NCBI GenBank assembly: GCA_020637855.1
Contig: JACKJR010000001.1
Location: forward strand, 434,001-498,000
DNA: 64,000 bases
Direction: 5' to 3'
Origin: Rhodobiaceae bacterium
GTDB taxonomy: Bacteria; Pseudomonadota; Alphaproteobacteria; Rhizobiales; Tepidamorphaceae
In this document: one piece after another, positions 8,748 through 17,232 of the stretch
Layout of the letters: each line of letters opens with the position of its first letter
How positions within the stretch are numbered: position 1 is the stretch's first letter
Translations under genes and position numbers: made by a program
Notes under the pieces: model-generated
The model's input: only the letters and a program-made list of their open reading frames with translations
The model's database searches: none
Told to the model about the DNA's origin: nothing

Positions 8748-9740
8748 ATGAAGAATAGCCTTAAAAAGATTGTGACCGGTGTCAGCGCTTTGGCGCTTGC
8801 CACGACGGCTGCTGTTTCGGCAGCTCAGGCGTGGGAGCCCAAAAAGCCGGTTGAACTCATCATCATGGCAGGCAAGGGCGGCGGCGCCGACCAGATGGCC
8901 CGCCTGTGGCAGGGCATCATTCAGCAGCACAACCTGTCGCCGCGTCCGTTCATTCCGGTGAACAAGCCCGGCGGTTCGGGTGGTGAAGCCCTTCAGTACC
9001 TGAAGAGCAAGGCCGGCGACAATCACGTCGTCATGGTCACGCTGAACAGCTACTACACCACGCCGATCATGCAGCCTGAGCTCGCTGTCGACATCAGCAC
9101 GTTCACGCCGATTGCCCGTATGGCGCTCGACACCTTCCTGCTGTGGGTGCGTCCCGACCAGGGCATCAAGACCCTCGACGAGTATGTCGAGAAGGTGAAG
9201 GCAGCCGGCAAGGACTGGAAAGTTGGTGGCACGGGTTCCGGCCAGGAGGACTCGATCCTCACGGCTATGATGATGGCCGAGTTTGGCTACGAAGTTACCT
9301 ACATCCCGTTCCCGGGTGGTGGCACCGTCGCCAAGAACCTGATCGGTGGTCACATCGACTCGACCGTCAACAACCCGTCTGAACAGGGCGAGTTCTATCG
9401 CGCTGGCCAGTCCATGCCGCTCGTGCAGTTCAACGACGAGCGTTCCCCGGCCTATCCGGATACCCCGACGGCCAAGGAACTGGGTCACGACATCGTTTAC
9501 TACATGCAGCGCTCGATCAACGGTCCCGCCGACATGGACCCCGAGGCTGCTGACTGGTACCGCGATCTGTTCAAGAAGGTGTTCGATTCCGAGGAATGGC
9601 AGAAGTTCTGCTCCGAGGACGGCATCAACTGCGACACGTGGCTCGACACGGCTGCTCTGACCGAATTCCACAAGAACGGTCTTGCTCGCCACAAGGCACT
9701 GATCGAGCAGGTCGGCGCCAAGGCGATCACGGGCGAATAA
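8748..9740 (+). CDS. Tripartite tricarboxylate transporter substrate-binding protein (TctC/Bug family)
   Basis: Periplasmic binding protein of 330 aa. Residues 1-28 form a signal peptide (KK, a hydrophobic run, then SAAQA before WEPKKPVELI). The N-terminal lobe shows the Bug-family pattern GKGGGADQMAR and NKPGGSGGEAL, which bind the proximal carboxylate. GTGSGQEDSI and the PGGG stretch complete the site. ATG 8748 is preceded by GTGGAGGAA; an in-frame GTG at 8736 overlaps that ribosome site and is unlikely to be used. TctB and TctA homologues follow. Operon context points to oxalate or a related small dicarboxylate as ligand. Confidence 0.9.
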   Translation: MKNSLKKIVTGVSALALATTAAVSAAQAWEPKKPVELIIMAGKGGGADQMARLWQGIIQQHNLSPRPFIPVNKPGGSGGEALQYLKSKAGDNHVVMVTLNSYYTTPIMQPELAVDISTFTPIARMALDTFLLWVRPDQGIKTLDEYVEKVKAAGKDWKVGGTGSGQEDSILTAMMMAEFGYEVTYIPFPGGGTVAKNLIGGHIDSTVNNPSEQGEFYRAGQSMPLVQFNDERSPAYPDTPTAKELGHDIVYYMQRSINGPADMDPEAADWYRDLFKKVFDSEEWQKFCSEDGINCDTWLDTAALTEFHKNGLARHKALIEQVGAKAITGE

Positions 9741-9761
9741 TCTAAGCCCGGACCTGATCGG

Positions 9762-9793
9762 GTCTCCGCGGACCGCAATGGTCCGCGGAGATC
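9762..9793 (+). other. Intercistronic hairpin after the TctC-like gene
   Basis: A 12-bp GC-rich inverted repeat (TCTCCGCGGACC and its complement around a 4-5 nt loop) lies about 20 bp after the binding-protein gene, with no U-tract. Such hairpins commonly stabilise the upstream transcript so that the binding protein exceeds the membrane subunits. Coordinates are good to a base or two. Confidence 0.55.
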
Positions 9794-9926
9794 CAAATAA
9801 CAAAAAACAGCATAAACGCAGGCATTTACGAGTGAGCCCTAGTGGCTCAACGGGGAAACTTTGCCTGCAGGCGACAATGACAACTGACTCATCGGTCACA
9901 CGAAATCGCGAATTGAGGTGATTCAA

Positions 9927-10436
9927 ATGACAACGAAGACGGCAGAACTGTCGATGGCGATCTTCCTGCTCCTCGCCTCGATTGCGCTCATGTTCAAAAG
10001 TGCGGAGCTGAATATCGGCTGGATTCCCGGCCGCGGTCCTGGTGCGGGCATGTGGCCCTTCTATCTGTCGCTTGGCATGGCACTGTCCTGTCTTGCGATC
10101 ATGTACCGCTGGTACAAGCGGGTGACACCGGAATCGCGTAACGAGGATCCCTTCCTGTCCCCCGAGACGTTTCCGATCGTGGCGATCACCACTGGCGCCC
10201 TCATCGGGCTCCTGGTCGGCATCCACATCATCGGCATCTACTTCTCGCTGGCGCTCTTCATCATTTTTTATGTCGGTTACGTCGGACGCCATTCATGGCC
10301 ATTGACGCTGGCACTGGCAATCGGAACGCCGGTTTTCATCTTCTGCCTCTTCGAATGGGCGCTGACGACCACGCTGCCCAAGGGCTTGGAGATGTTCGAG
10401 CCGATCTACTACCCGATCTACAACCTGATCTACTAG
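9927..10436 (+). CDS. Tripartite tricarboxylate transporter small membrane subunit (TctB-like)
   Basis: Inner-membrane protein of 169 aa with about four hydrophobic segments (MAIFLLLASIALMF; WPFYLSLGMALSCLAIMY; TGALIGLLVGIHIIGIYFSLALFIIFYVGYV; LALAIGTPVFIFCLFEWAL). The GRGPGAGMWPFYLS motif after helix 1 is characteristic of TctB. ATG 9927 has GAGGTG upstream; the in-frame GTG at 9918 is part of that site. It is placed between the binding protein and the large permease, as in all TTT systems. Its job is structural or coupling within the secondary transporter. Confidence 0.88.
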   Translation: MTTKTAELSMAIFLLLASIALMFKSAELNIGWIPGRGPGAGMWPFYLSLGMALSCLAIMYRWYKRVTPESRNEDPFLSPETFPIVAITTGALIGLLVGIHIIGIYFSLALFIIFYVGYVGRHSWPLTLALAIGTPVFIFCLFEWALTTTLPKGLEMFEPIYYPIYNLIY

Positions 10437-10476
10437 GCCATCGGGTCGGACAGAATTCAAAACGGGATTAACTCAG

Positions 10477-12000
10477 ATGTTTACAGAAATCTTCGTTCAC
10501 TTGGGTGAAGGGCTTCTGGAAGCCTTCCAGCCCTTGAACATGATGATGATCTTCTTCGGCTGCCTGGCCGGGTTGTTCGTCGGAGCCCTGCCGGGTCTCG
10601 GCTCCGTGAATGGTGTGGCAATCCTTCTGCCCATTACGTTCCTGGTACCGCCAACGTCCGCGATCATCTTCCTCGCCGCACTTTACTACGGGGCCATGTA
10701 TGGCGGTGCCATCAGCTCGATCACACTAGGTATTCCAGGCGCTTCGACAGCCGTGGCGACCGTGTTCGACGGGCGGCCCATGGCGCAGAAAGGTCTCGCC
10801 GACCAGGCGCTGATGGCTGCTGCCATCGCTTCGTTCCTTGGCGGTACGGTCTCGATCGTCCTGTTCACGCTCTTCGCGCCCCCGCTGGCCAAGTTCGCGC
10901 TTGCCTTCGGTCCGCCGGAAGAGTTCTCGCTGATGATCCTCGCCTTCGCGACCTTCGTCGGTCTCGGCGGTGACGACATCCCGAAGACGATCTTCTCGAT
11001 CCTGATCGGACTGCTGCTCGCGACCATCGGTCTCGACATCATCTCCGGCCGTCCGCGCCTGATCTTCTTCGATATCCCGGGCTTCCTGCACGGCATCAAC
11101 TTCCTCGTGCTGGCCATCGGCATCTACGGTATCGGCGAGATGCTGTGGACGCTGGAGACCACTCAGGGGCGGGTTCAGATCGAGAACGTGAAGATCACCT
11201 GGAAGCGGTTCGTCACCAACCTCGGCCAGATCAAGGAATATATCGGCGGTGCAACGCTGGGTTCGTTCCTCGGCTTCTTCGTCGGCACCTTGCCGGCGGC
11301 CGGTGCAACGCCTGCTTCGCTGATGTCTTACGGCCTGACCAAGACCTTCTCGAAGGATCCGGAATCGTTCGGCAAAGGCAAGCCTGCCGGTGTCGCGGCA
11401 CCCGAGGCAGCCAACAACTCGGCCTCGACCGGCTCGATGCTGCCGATGATCACGCTCGGCATTCCCGGTTCGCCCACGACAGCGGTTCTGCTCGGCGGCA
11501 TGATCATCTGGGGTCTGCGCCCCGGCCCGCTGCTGTTCGCGGAACATCCGGACTTCGTCTGGGGCCTGGTTGGATCGATGTACATCGCCAACTTCGTCAC
11601 CGTGGTGCTCAACCTGGCGCTGATCCCGGTCTTCGTGAAAGTGCTTGCAACACCATTCACGGTGCTTGCTCCCATCATCTTCACGCTCTGCGTCGTCGGC
11701 GGTTTCGCCCCGACCCAGGACATGCACGATGTCTGGTTGATGCTGATCTTCGGCGTCTTCGGCTACCTCCTGCGCAAGCTCGACTATCCGGTTGCGCCGG
11801 CGGTTCTGGCGATCGTTCTTGGACCTCTGGCCGAAAGCTCGCTGCGCCAGACGCTGATCGCGGGACAGGGCAGCCCTGCCGTGTTCCTCGAGCGGCCGAT
11901 TGCGCTGACCTGCTTCTTCTTCGCCCTGCTTCTGGTGCTCTATCCTGTGTACCAGGCCTTCACCCGCAAGAGTAAGAAAGCAGAAGCTGCAGGCGCGTGA
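10477..12000 (+). CDS. Tripartite tricarboxylate transporter large membrane subunit (TctA-like)
   Basis: Polytopic permease of 507 aa, about 11-12 helices, the ion-driven translocation subunit of the TTT system. The duplicated TctA signature is clear: GALPGLGSVNGVAILLP and YGGAISSITLGIPG in the N-half, GTLPAAGATPASLMSYG and TGSMLPMITLGIPGSP in the C-half. Starts at ATG 10477, 40 bp after the TctB gene. With the two upstream genes it forms a complete transporter directly behind the oxalate catabolic genes, which is why oxalate is the leading substrate candidate. Confidence 0.92.
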   Translation: MFTEIFVHLGEGLLEAFQPLNMMMIFFGCLAGLFVGALPGLGSVNGVAILLPITFLVPPTSAIIFLAALYYGAMYGGAISSITLGIPGASTAVATVFDGRPMAQKGLADQALMAAAIASFLGGTVSIVLFTLFAPPLAKFALAFGPPEEFSLMILAFATFVGLGGDDIPKTIFSILIGLLLATIGLDIISGRPRLIFFDIPGFLHGINFLVLAIGIYGIGEMLWTLETTQGRVQIENVKITWKRFVTNLGQIKEYIGGATLGSFLGFFVGTLPAAGATPASLMSYGLTKTFSKDPESFGKGKPAGVAAPEAANNSASTGSMLPMITLGIPGSPTTAVLLGGMIIWGLRPGPLLFAEHPDFVWGLVGSMYIANFVTVVLNLALIPVFVKVLATPFTVLAPIIFTLCVVGGFAPTQDMHDVWLMLIFGVFGYLLRKLDYPVAPAVLAIVLGPLAESSLRQTLIAGQGSPAVFLERPIALTCFFFALLLVLYPVYQAFTRKSKKAEAAGA

Positions 12001-12015
12001 TCTGATTTAAGCCAT

Positions 12016-12048
12016 CGGGCGCGCGCGGCCAGCCGCTGCGCGCGCCCG
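12016..12048. other. Strong GC hairpin after the TctA-like gene
   Basis: CGGGCGCGCG pairs perfectly with CGCGCGCCCG, and three more pairs including one G-U extend the stem over a 7-nt loop. On the + strand it is followed by A residues rather than T, so it is not a classical intrinsic terminator. It may pause polymerase or protect the mRNA 3' end before the aminotransferase gene. Confidence 0.5.
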
Positions 12049-12168
12049 GAAAAAAACTTGTTCCGTTTGATCCATAGCGAAAAAGATCGATTTGATTTCT
12101 ATAGAGGCAATCAACCATAGCCGCTGTGCCGCCTGACGACACGCGGGCAATGCACTAGGGAGATTGCA

Positions 12169-13347
12169 ATGAAGACGGGCTACAGCGGACTTTTCATTCC
12201 CGGGCCGACCAATATCCCCGAAAAGGTCATGCAGGCGATGACCCTGCATCTGGAGGACATGCGGGCACCGGACTTCGGTGGGTTCACGCTGGGCCTCCTC
12301 AACGATCTGAAGAAGGTCTTCAAGACCGAGACCGGCCAGCCGATCATCTTCCCGGCGTCCGGAACCGGCGGTTGGGAATCTGCGCTGACCAACACACTCA
12401 ATCCCGGTGACAAGATCCTGTGCTCGGCGTTCGGCCAGTTTTCCCACCTGTGGGCCGAAATGTGCAGGCGCCTCGGTTTCGAGGTCATCCGCGTCGAGGT
12501 CGAGTGGGGCAAGGGCGTCCCGGTCGATGAGTTCCAGCGCATTCTCTCGGAAGATACCGGCCATACCATCAAGGCGGTTCTGGCCTGCCAGAACGAAACG
12601 GCGACCGGCGTTACCAGCGACATCGCCGGCGTGCGCAAGGCGCTCGATGCGGCGGGTCATCCGGCAATGCTGTTCGTTGACGGCGTCAGCTCGGTCGCAT
12701 CAATCGACTTCCGTATGGACGAATGGGGTGTCGATGTCATCGTCGCCGGTTCGCAGAAGGGCTTCATGCTGCCGACGGGCCTGGCGATCATCTGCGTCAG
12801 CCAGAAGGCATTCGAGGCGCACAAGTCCTCCAAGTACCCGCGCTGCTTCTTCTCCTGGGAAGACATGGCGAACTCGTTCACGACCGGCTTCTTTCCCTAT
12901 ACGCCGGCAACGACGCTGTTGCGCGGCCTGCGCGCCTCGCTCGACATGATCTTCGAGGAAGGGCTTGAGAACATCTACGCCCGCCACAATCACCTCGCCA
13001 CCGGCGTGCGCAAGGCGGTCGATGCATGGGGCCTGAAGCTCTGCGCCCAGGGGCCGGAATGGTATTCCGACACCGTCAGCGCCATCATGGTTCCCGAAGG
13101 CCATGACGCGACCAAGGTGATCGCGCGCGCCTACGAGCGCTACAACACCTCGCTCGGCACCGGCCTCTCCAAGGTTGCCGGCAAGGTGTTCCGCATCGGT
13201 CACCTCGGCTGGCTCAACGAGATCATGGTGCTGCAGGCGGTTGCCACCGCCGAGATGGCCATGAAGGATTCCGGCATCCCGATCGAGCTCGGTTCCGGCG
13301 TCGCCGCGACCCAGACGCACTTCATGAAGTCGAACTTCGGCTCCTAA
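12169..13347 (+). CDS. sgaA: Serine--glyoxylate aminotransferase
   Basis: PLP enzyme of 392 aa converting L-serine plus glyoxylate to hydroxypyruvate plus glycine, the step before hydroxypyruvate reductase in the serine cycle. It opens with the class V hallmark LFIPGPTNIPEKVMQAM. Asp171 and Gly172 (FVDGVSSVAS) and the Schiff-base Lys197 in AGSQKGFMLPTG are present, as is PYTPATTLLRGLRASLDMI. ATG 12169 follows TAGGGAG. It lies 168 bp after the transporter and may have its own promoter. Together with hprA at the other end of the cluster it brackets the oxalate genes with glyoxylate-serine-glycerate metabolism. A terminator follows. Confidence 0.92.
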   Translation: MKTGYSGLFIPGPTNIPEKVMQAMTLHLEDMRAPDFGGFTLGLLNDLKKVFKTETGQPIIFPASGTGGWESALTNTLNPGDKILCSAFGQFSHLWAEMCRRLGFEVIRVEVEWGKGVPVDEFQRILSEDTGHTIKAVLACQNETATGVTSDIAGVRKALDAAGHPAMLFVDGVSSVASIDFRMDEWGVDVIVAGSQKGFMLPTGLAIICVSQKAFEAHKSSKYPRCFFSWEDMANSFTTGFFPYTPATTLLRGLRASLDMIFEEGLENIYARHNHLATGVRKAVDAWGLKLCAQGPEWYSDTVSAIMVPEGHDATKVIARAYERYNTSLGTGLSKVAGKVFRIGHLGWLNEIMVLQAVATAEMAMKDSGIPIELGSGVAATQTHFMKSNFGS

Positions 13348-13348
13348 G

Positions 13349-13437
13349 AGCAATTCCAGGAGTTGAGCGGAGACAAAAACGATCCTGTGAATCGTTTTTC
13401 CGCGAAACGGTAAGCGATTTTCTTCTCCGGAATTGCG
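13349..13437. repeat. REP-like intergenic repeat (GAGCAATTCC type) with internal hairpin
   Basis: The stretch starts AGAGCAATTCC right after the stop codon and ends CCGGAATTGC, so its outer ends are inverted, as in short palindromic repeats common between genes of Rhizobiales. Inside it, AAAAACGAT and ATCGTTTTT form a perfect 9-bp stem with a 7-nt loop at 13375-13399. A relative lies at 24049-24094 and a half copy at about 50141. Confidence 0.6.
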
Positions 13438-13447
13438 ACAACAGTCT

Positions 13448-13480
13448 AAGGCCTCCGCCAGCAATGGCGGGGGCCTTTCC
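13448..13480 (+). terminator. Rho-independent terminator of the oxalate/serine-cycle cluster
   Basis: AAGGCCTCCGCCA and TGGCGGGGGCCTT form a 13-bp stem with a single wobble pair, closed by a GCAA tetraloop and ending in TTT. It lies about 100 bp after the aminotransferase and is the clearest intrinsic terminator in the window. Confidence 0.75.
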
Positions 13481-13662
13481 ATATCCATGCGAACGTCGAC
13501 TCAAGGCCGTGGGCAGGTTCGGTCCGCAGGTTTGGAGCAACCTCAAAACGGCGCATGATGTTCTCCTGCCGCCTGGGTAATTTTGCCCATTCGTGCGTGC
13601 TGCTCTGCCGCCATTCTGATGGTCGCAGCAACGATGCGCCATCGAGTCGAGGAGACCGCAGA

Positions 13663-14136
13663 ATGAAGATTTTCGCCCCCCTTACCCTGGTCATGGCGAT
13701 GAGCGCCGGAGCCGCATTGGCGCAGAGCACCGTTCCCATGAACGGTACGATGACAGGCAAGGCCTCAGCCAAGTATTACAACCTCGGCGAGGGGCATGTC
13801 GTATTGCATCAACAGGCGAGCTACACACTCGATTTCGATGGCGATACGCCATTTGACGGGCTTCCTGGAGAGTGTTTCGGCGCCATCGACATCATCAATG
13901 GAATGCCGACTGGCGAGGGACTGTGTGCGTGGGACGACGGTGCCGGCAACGCCATGGTCACCGACTGGAGGGTGATCGGGATGACACCTGACCGCGCTTC
14001 GGTCGGTGTCTGGGCCATCCGCGGCGGTACCGGCAAGTTTGCAGGCGTAACCGGCGGTGGTGGCTATGTGTCGGCGAATGACCCCGGGAAAGGGATATCG
14101 ACGCTCGATATCACCGGGGCTGCCACGATGCCGTAA
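13663..14136 (+). CDS. Secreted protein of unknown function
   Basis: Protein of 157 aa with a clear signal peptide (MKIFAPLTLVMAMSAGAALAQ) and no recognised catalytic motif. The mature part is rich in Gly, Asp and aromatic residues, with repeats of the type GTGKFAGVTGGGGY near residues 125-140 that suggest a small beta-barrel, loosely like allene-oxide-cyclase or dirigent barrels (VWAIRGGTGKFAGVTG is typical of such folds). This similarity is only by eye. ATG 13663 is chosen because the signal peptide starts there and GAGGAG is upstream. It is monocistronic, after the terminator and convergent with the LuxR gene. Confidence 0.6.
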   Translation: MKIFAPLTLVMAMSAGAALAQSTVPMNGTMTGKASAKYYNLGEGHVVLHQQASYTLDFDGDTPFDGLPGECFGAIDIINGMPTGEGLCAWDDGAGNAMVTDWRVIGMTPDRASVGVWAIRGGTGKFAGVTGGGGYVSANDPGKGISTLDITGAATMP

Positions 14137-14172
14137 GGCATGGGGCAGCCGGGCGCATGCGGCCGGCGAGTG

Positions 14173-15396
14173 TCAATCCGGCAGGTCGGGCGTATCCCCG
14201 TTCCCGACAGCGGCATCGAACATGGCCGAGACGGTGCGTAACACGGATAGCGCCTCGGCCAGCTGTCGTGTCGAACTGACGCCTACCTTCTCCAGCACGG
14301 CCTGGATCTGGTTGCGGACCGTTTTCTCGGACCGCTCCGCATCCCGCGCGATCTCGGCCGGGCTGCGCCCTGATAGCAGGTGCTGACAGATTTCACTCTC
14401 GCGCCGGGTCAGTTCGAACACGTCCTGCAGCAGGGCGCCATCGATCGGGCCTGCCTCCTGCGCGCCCAGGAAGATCGCGAACAGGTCGTTGCGACCGAAA
14501 ACCTGCCGGTCGATCTCGGTGTACTGTGTCATGGTCGGTCGGAAGGGGGTGACGCAGATCAGGATCGCGCCGGTTTCGGTTTCGATGCGCAGACCCTGCG
14601 GAGCCAGCGTCTCGGTTGCCTTGCGCAGCGTCTGCGCAAGCGCCGCCTCGCGTGAGGCATCGCGCAATATCATCCGGCCCGAACCGTCCTGACCAACGAT
14701 TTCGCCGTGATCCAGAAGCCGCTGGCCCACGACGTTGAACATCTGGATCTGGCACTGGCTATCGGTGACGATCATCGGCAGTGCGACCGCATCGATGAAG
14801 CCGCGATAGGTCTCCGAGGCCTGCTTCGCGAGCGTCAGCACCCGCGCGAAGCGCGCCGCGCGGACGGCATGGGGCGCGATGAGATCAAGGAGCGCGCGTG
14901 CCGCCTTGTTGTCCTTGGGGGTATCGTCCCAGTCATTCTCGACAAGCATGATCGCCGCGCGGCGGGTCTCGGACATGGCGTAATGCACGGCGGTCCAGTG
15001 GCCGGCGCCGACCGGCGCCATGGTGGTCTTGTAGGTCTCGAAACTGTGCAGCTCGGCGTCGCTGAAAACATCGCGGGTCGAGATCACATCGCCGAGCCCG
15101 AAGCTGATACGCTGTGCAAGCGTCCGGTGCAGGTCGTCTGCTTGCGGCAGTTCCCCGGCATGCAGGCTCTCGCGCTGGTCTTCGATCTGGGCCGCCTGTT
15201 CGCCCTCGGGAAGCGCGCGGGCACCGGTATAGACCCAATTGGTTTCATCGAAGGTCACGACGGCGGGGACATGTCCCGGACAGAGTTCGGACAGCCGTGC
15301 CATCAGGCTTTGCCACTGGTTCGTCTCCAGCGCGGAATCATACACAAGCCCGATCAGCACGCTCGCTTCGGCAGCGTCCAGCACACGTGAATTCAA
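14173..15396 (-). CDS. LuxR-type helix-turn-helix regulator
   Basis: Regulator of about 407 aa. The C-terminus carries a LuxR/FixJ DNA-binding domain (LTRRESEICQHLLSGRSPAEIARDAERSEKTVRNQIQAVLEKVGV). The N-terminal 330 residues hold a PAS-like segment (ALPMIVTDSQCQIQMFNVVGQRLLD) and no phospho-receiver or acyl-homoserine-lactone domain, so the signal is unknown. The frame opens with TTG 15441, but TTG 15396 has a good GGGAGG site 7 nt upstream and is preferred. It lies downstream of and codirectional with the ABC exporter genes, 61 bp from the permease stop. Confidence 0.8.
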   Translation of the reverse strand: MNSRVLDAAEASVLIGLVYDSALETNQWQSLMARLSELCPGHVPAVVTFDETNWVYTGARALPEGEQAAQIEDQRESLHAGELPQADDLHRTLAQRISFGLGDVISTRDVFSDAELHSFETYKTTMAPVGAGHWTAVHYAMSETRRAAIMLVENDWDDTPKDNKAARALLDLIAPHAVRAARFARVLTLAKQASETYRGFIDAVALPMIVTDSQCQIQMFNVVGQRLLDHGEIVGQDGSGRMILRDASREAALAQTLRKATETLAPQGLRIETETGAILICVTPFRPTMTQYTEIDRQVFGRNDLFAIFLGAQEAGPIDGALLQDVFELTRRESEICQHLLSGRSPAEIARDAERSEKTVRNQIQAVLEKVGVSSTRQLAEALSVLRTVSAMFDAAVGNGDTPDLPD

Positions 15397-15457
15397 CTGT
15401 CGTCCTCCCAACCCGGCGGCAACTGTGTCGGGAGGGGACAAATTCTGTCAACCGTCG

Positions 15458-16219
15458 TCAGCTCTTCAGCCGGTAGCCGGTCTTGAATATCCACCACACG
15501 ATGGCGAGGCACGCGGCAAGAAACAGACTGATCATCGCGATTGATACGCCGATCGGCACATCCGAAATTTCGTAGAAGCTCCAGCGAAAGCCGCTGATGA
15601 GATAGAGCACAGGATTGAGCAGCGTCACCTTCTGCCAGAAGGCGGGAAGCATGCTGACCGAGTAGAAGCTGCCGCCAAGGAAGACCAGCGGCGTGATTAC
15701 CAGCAGCGGCACGATCTGCAGCTTTTCGAAATTGTCCGCCCAGATGCCGATGATGAAGCCGAGCAGGCTGAAGCTGACTGCAGTCAGCACCAGGAACAGG
15801 ATCATCGCGAACGGATGCGCGATCCTCAGCGGCACGAACAGGCTCGCGGTTGCCAGGATGATCAGGCCCAGAACGATCGACTTGCTTGCCGCTGCGCCAA
15901 CATAGGCCATCACCACTTCGATGAAGGAAATCGGTGCGGACAGGATTTCATAGATCGTGCCGACGAATTTAGGGAAGTAAATGCCGAAGGCGGCATTCGA
16001 CACGCTCTGCGTCAGCAGCGAAAGCATCAGCAGGCCGGGCACGAGGAAGGCGCCGTAGGAGACGCCCTCAACGCTGCTGATACGCGAGCCGATCGCCGAA
16101 CCGAAGACGACGAAATAGAGCGTCGTGGAGATGACGGGCGACACGAGGCTCTGGAACAGGGTGCGCGCCCAGCGCGCCATCTCGAAGCGGTAGATCGCCC
16201 ATACGCCGTGGAAATTCAT
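15458..16219 (-). CDS. ABC-2 type transporter permease
   Basis: Integral membrane protein of 253 aa with six predicted helices and the ABC-2 signature SFYSVSMLPAFWQKVTLLNPVLYLISGFRW near residues 190-220. This is the YadH/NodJ-like exporter class moving drugs, lipids or polysaccharide precursors; the substrate cannot be told. Its ATG overlaps the stop of the ATPase gene by 4 bp, so the two are translationally coupled and form a complete half-size exporter. Confidence 0.9.
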   Translation of the reverse strand: MNFHGVWAIYRFEMARWARTLFQSLVSPVISTTLYFVVFGSAIGSRISSVEGVSYGAFLVPGLLMLSLLTQSVSNAAFGIYFPKFVGTIYEILSAPISFIEVVMAYVGAAASKSIVLGLIILATASLFVPLRIAHPFAMILFLVLTAVSFSLLGFIIGIWADNFEKLQIVPLLVITPLVFLGGSFYSVSMLPAFWQKVTLLNPVLYLISGFRWSFYEISDVPIGVSIAMISLFLAACLAIVWWIFKTGYRLKS

Positions 16220-17142
16220 GCCGCGTCCTCCACAAGCGAGACGAAGATGTCTTCAAGCGAGCTCTGCTTGGTATCAAGGTCGGAGAAGGTGATGTCTTCC
16301 TCGGCAAGCGCGCTCAGCAGCTTGGTGATGCCGGTGCGTTTGGCGGTCGTCACGTAGGCATAGGAAATCTGTTGGCCGTCTTCCGACAGCGTCAGGTCGA
16401 AGCCGGACAGCGCGTCAGGCAGCGCGGACAACGGCTCGTTGAGCGTCAGCACGACCTCCTTCTTGCCGAGCTTGCGCATCAGTTCGGCCTTCTCCTCCAC
16501 AACGATGATCTCGCCGTTGTTGATGACGCCGACACGGTCGGCCATCTCTTCGGCCTCCTCGATGTAGTGGGTCGTCAGGATGATGGTGACACCGCTTTCG
16601 CGTAAGTCCCGCACCGTTGCCCACATGTCCTTGCGCAACGAGACGTCAACACCCGCCGTTGGTTCATCCAGGAACAGTATGTCGGGCTCATGCGCCAGCG
16701 CCTTGGCAATCAGTACGCGGCGTTTCATGCCGCCGGACAGCGTCATGATCTTGCTGTCCTTCTTGTCCCAAAGCGACAGGGCTTTCAGCACCTTTTCGAG
16801 ATGCGCCGGCTTCGGCGGCAGTCCGAAAAGCCCGCGTGAAAAGGACACCGTTCCCCAGACGCTTTCGAAGGCGTCGGTCGTCAATTCCTGCGGCACAAGG
16901 CCGATCATCGCGCGGGTCTTGCGGTAATCGCGGATGATGTCGTTGCCAGCAATCTTCACGCTGCCCGATGTCGGGTTGACGATGCCGCAGACGATGGAAA
17001 TCATCGTCGTCTTGCCCGCGCCATTGGGGCCGAGCAGTGCGATGATCTCGCCCTTGTCGATCGACAGGCTGACGCCCTTCAGCGCCGTAAAGCCGTTGTC
17101 GTAGATTTTGGTGAGATTGTCGATTTCGATGAGCGCCGCCAT
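16216..17142 (-). CDS. ABC-2 type transporter ATP-binding protein
   Basis: Cytoplasmic ATPase of 308 aa. Walker A is GPNGAGKT at about 38-45, the signature is LSGGMKRR, Walker B is ILFLDEPTAGVD, and the H-loop is TTHYIEEAE. A C-terminal extension of about 80 residues matches the NodI/YadG type. The frame extends to 17298, but ATG 17142 gives the proper start (AALIEIDNLTKIYDNG). Pairs with the overlapping permease gene. Divergent from the membrane-protein gene at 17233, with a 90-bp shared promoter region. Confidence 0.9.
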   Translation of the reverse strand: MAALIEIDNLTKIYDNGFTALKGVSLSIDKGEIIALLGPNGAGKTTMISIVCGIVNPTSGSVKIAGNDIIRDYRKTRAMIGLVPQELTTDAFESVWGTVSFSRGLFGLPPKPAHLEKVLKALSLWDKKDSKIMTLSGGMKRRVLIAKALAHEPDILFLDEPTAGVDVSLRKDMWATVRDLRESGVTIILTTHYIEEAEEMADRVGVINNGEIIVVEEKAELMRKLGKKEVVLTLNEPLSALPDALSGFDLTLSEDGQQISYAYVTTAKRTGITKLLSALAEEDITFSDLDTKQSSLEDIFVSLVEDAA

Positions 17143-17232
17143 TGGAACCCCGATTTGTATTTGAAGGCGTTGCGTACATAGAGTGCCAATGGGTGGATTG
17201 AAAGGCTGAGTGTGGCTTGTCCGGGGGCGTAG

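Noticed and set aside
8706..10292. Long reverse frame of 528 codons across the TctC and TctB genes
   Set aside because: It lies antisense to two well-supported genes, is rich in Arg/His/Asp as expected of a GC-rich shadow frame, and has no recognisable domain.
12016..12048. GC-rich hairpin as intrinsic terminator of the TTT genes
   Set aside because: The downstream bases are A rather than T on the coding strand, so it is listed only as a hairpin.
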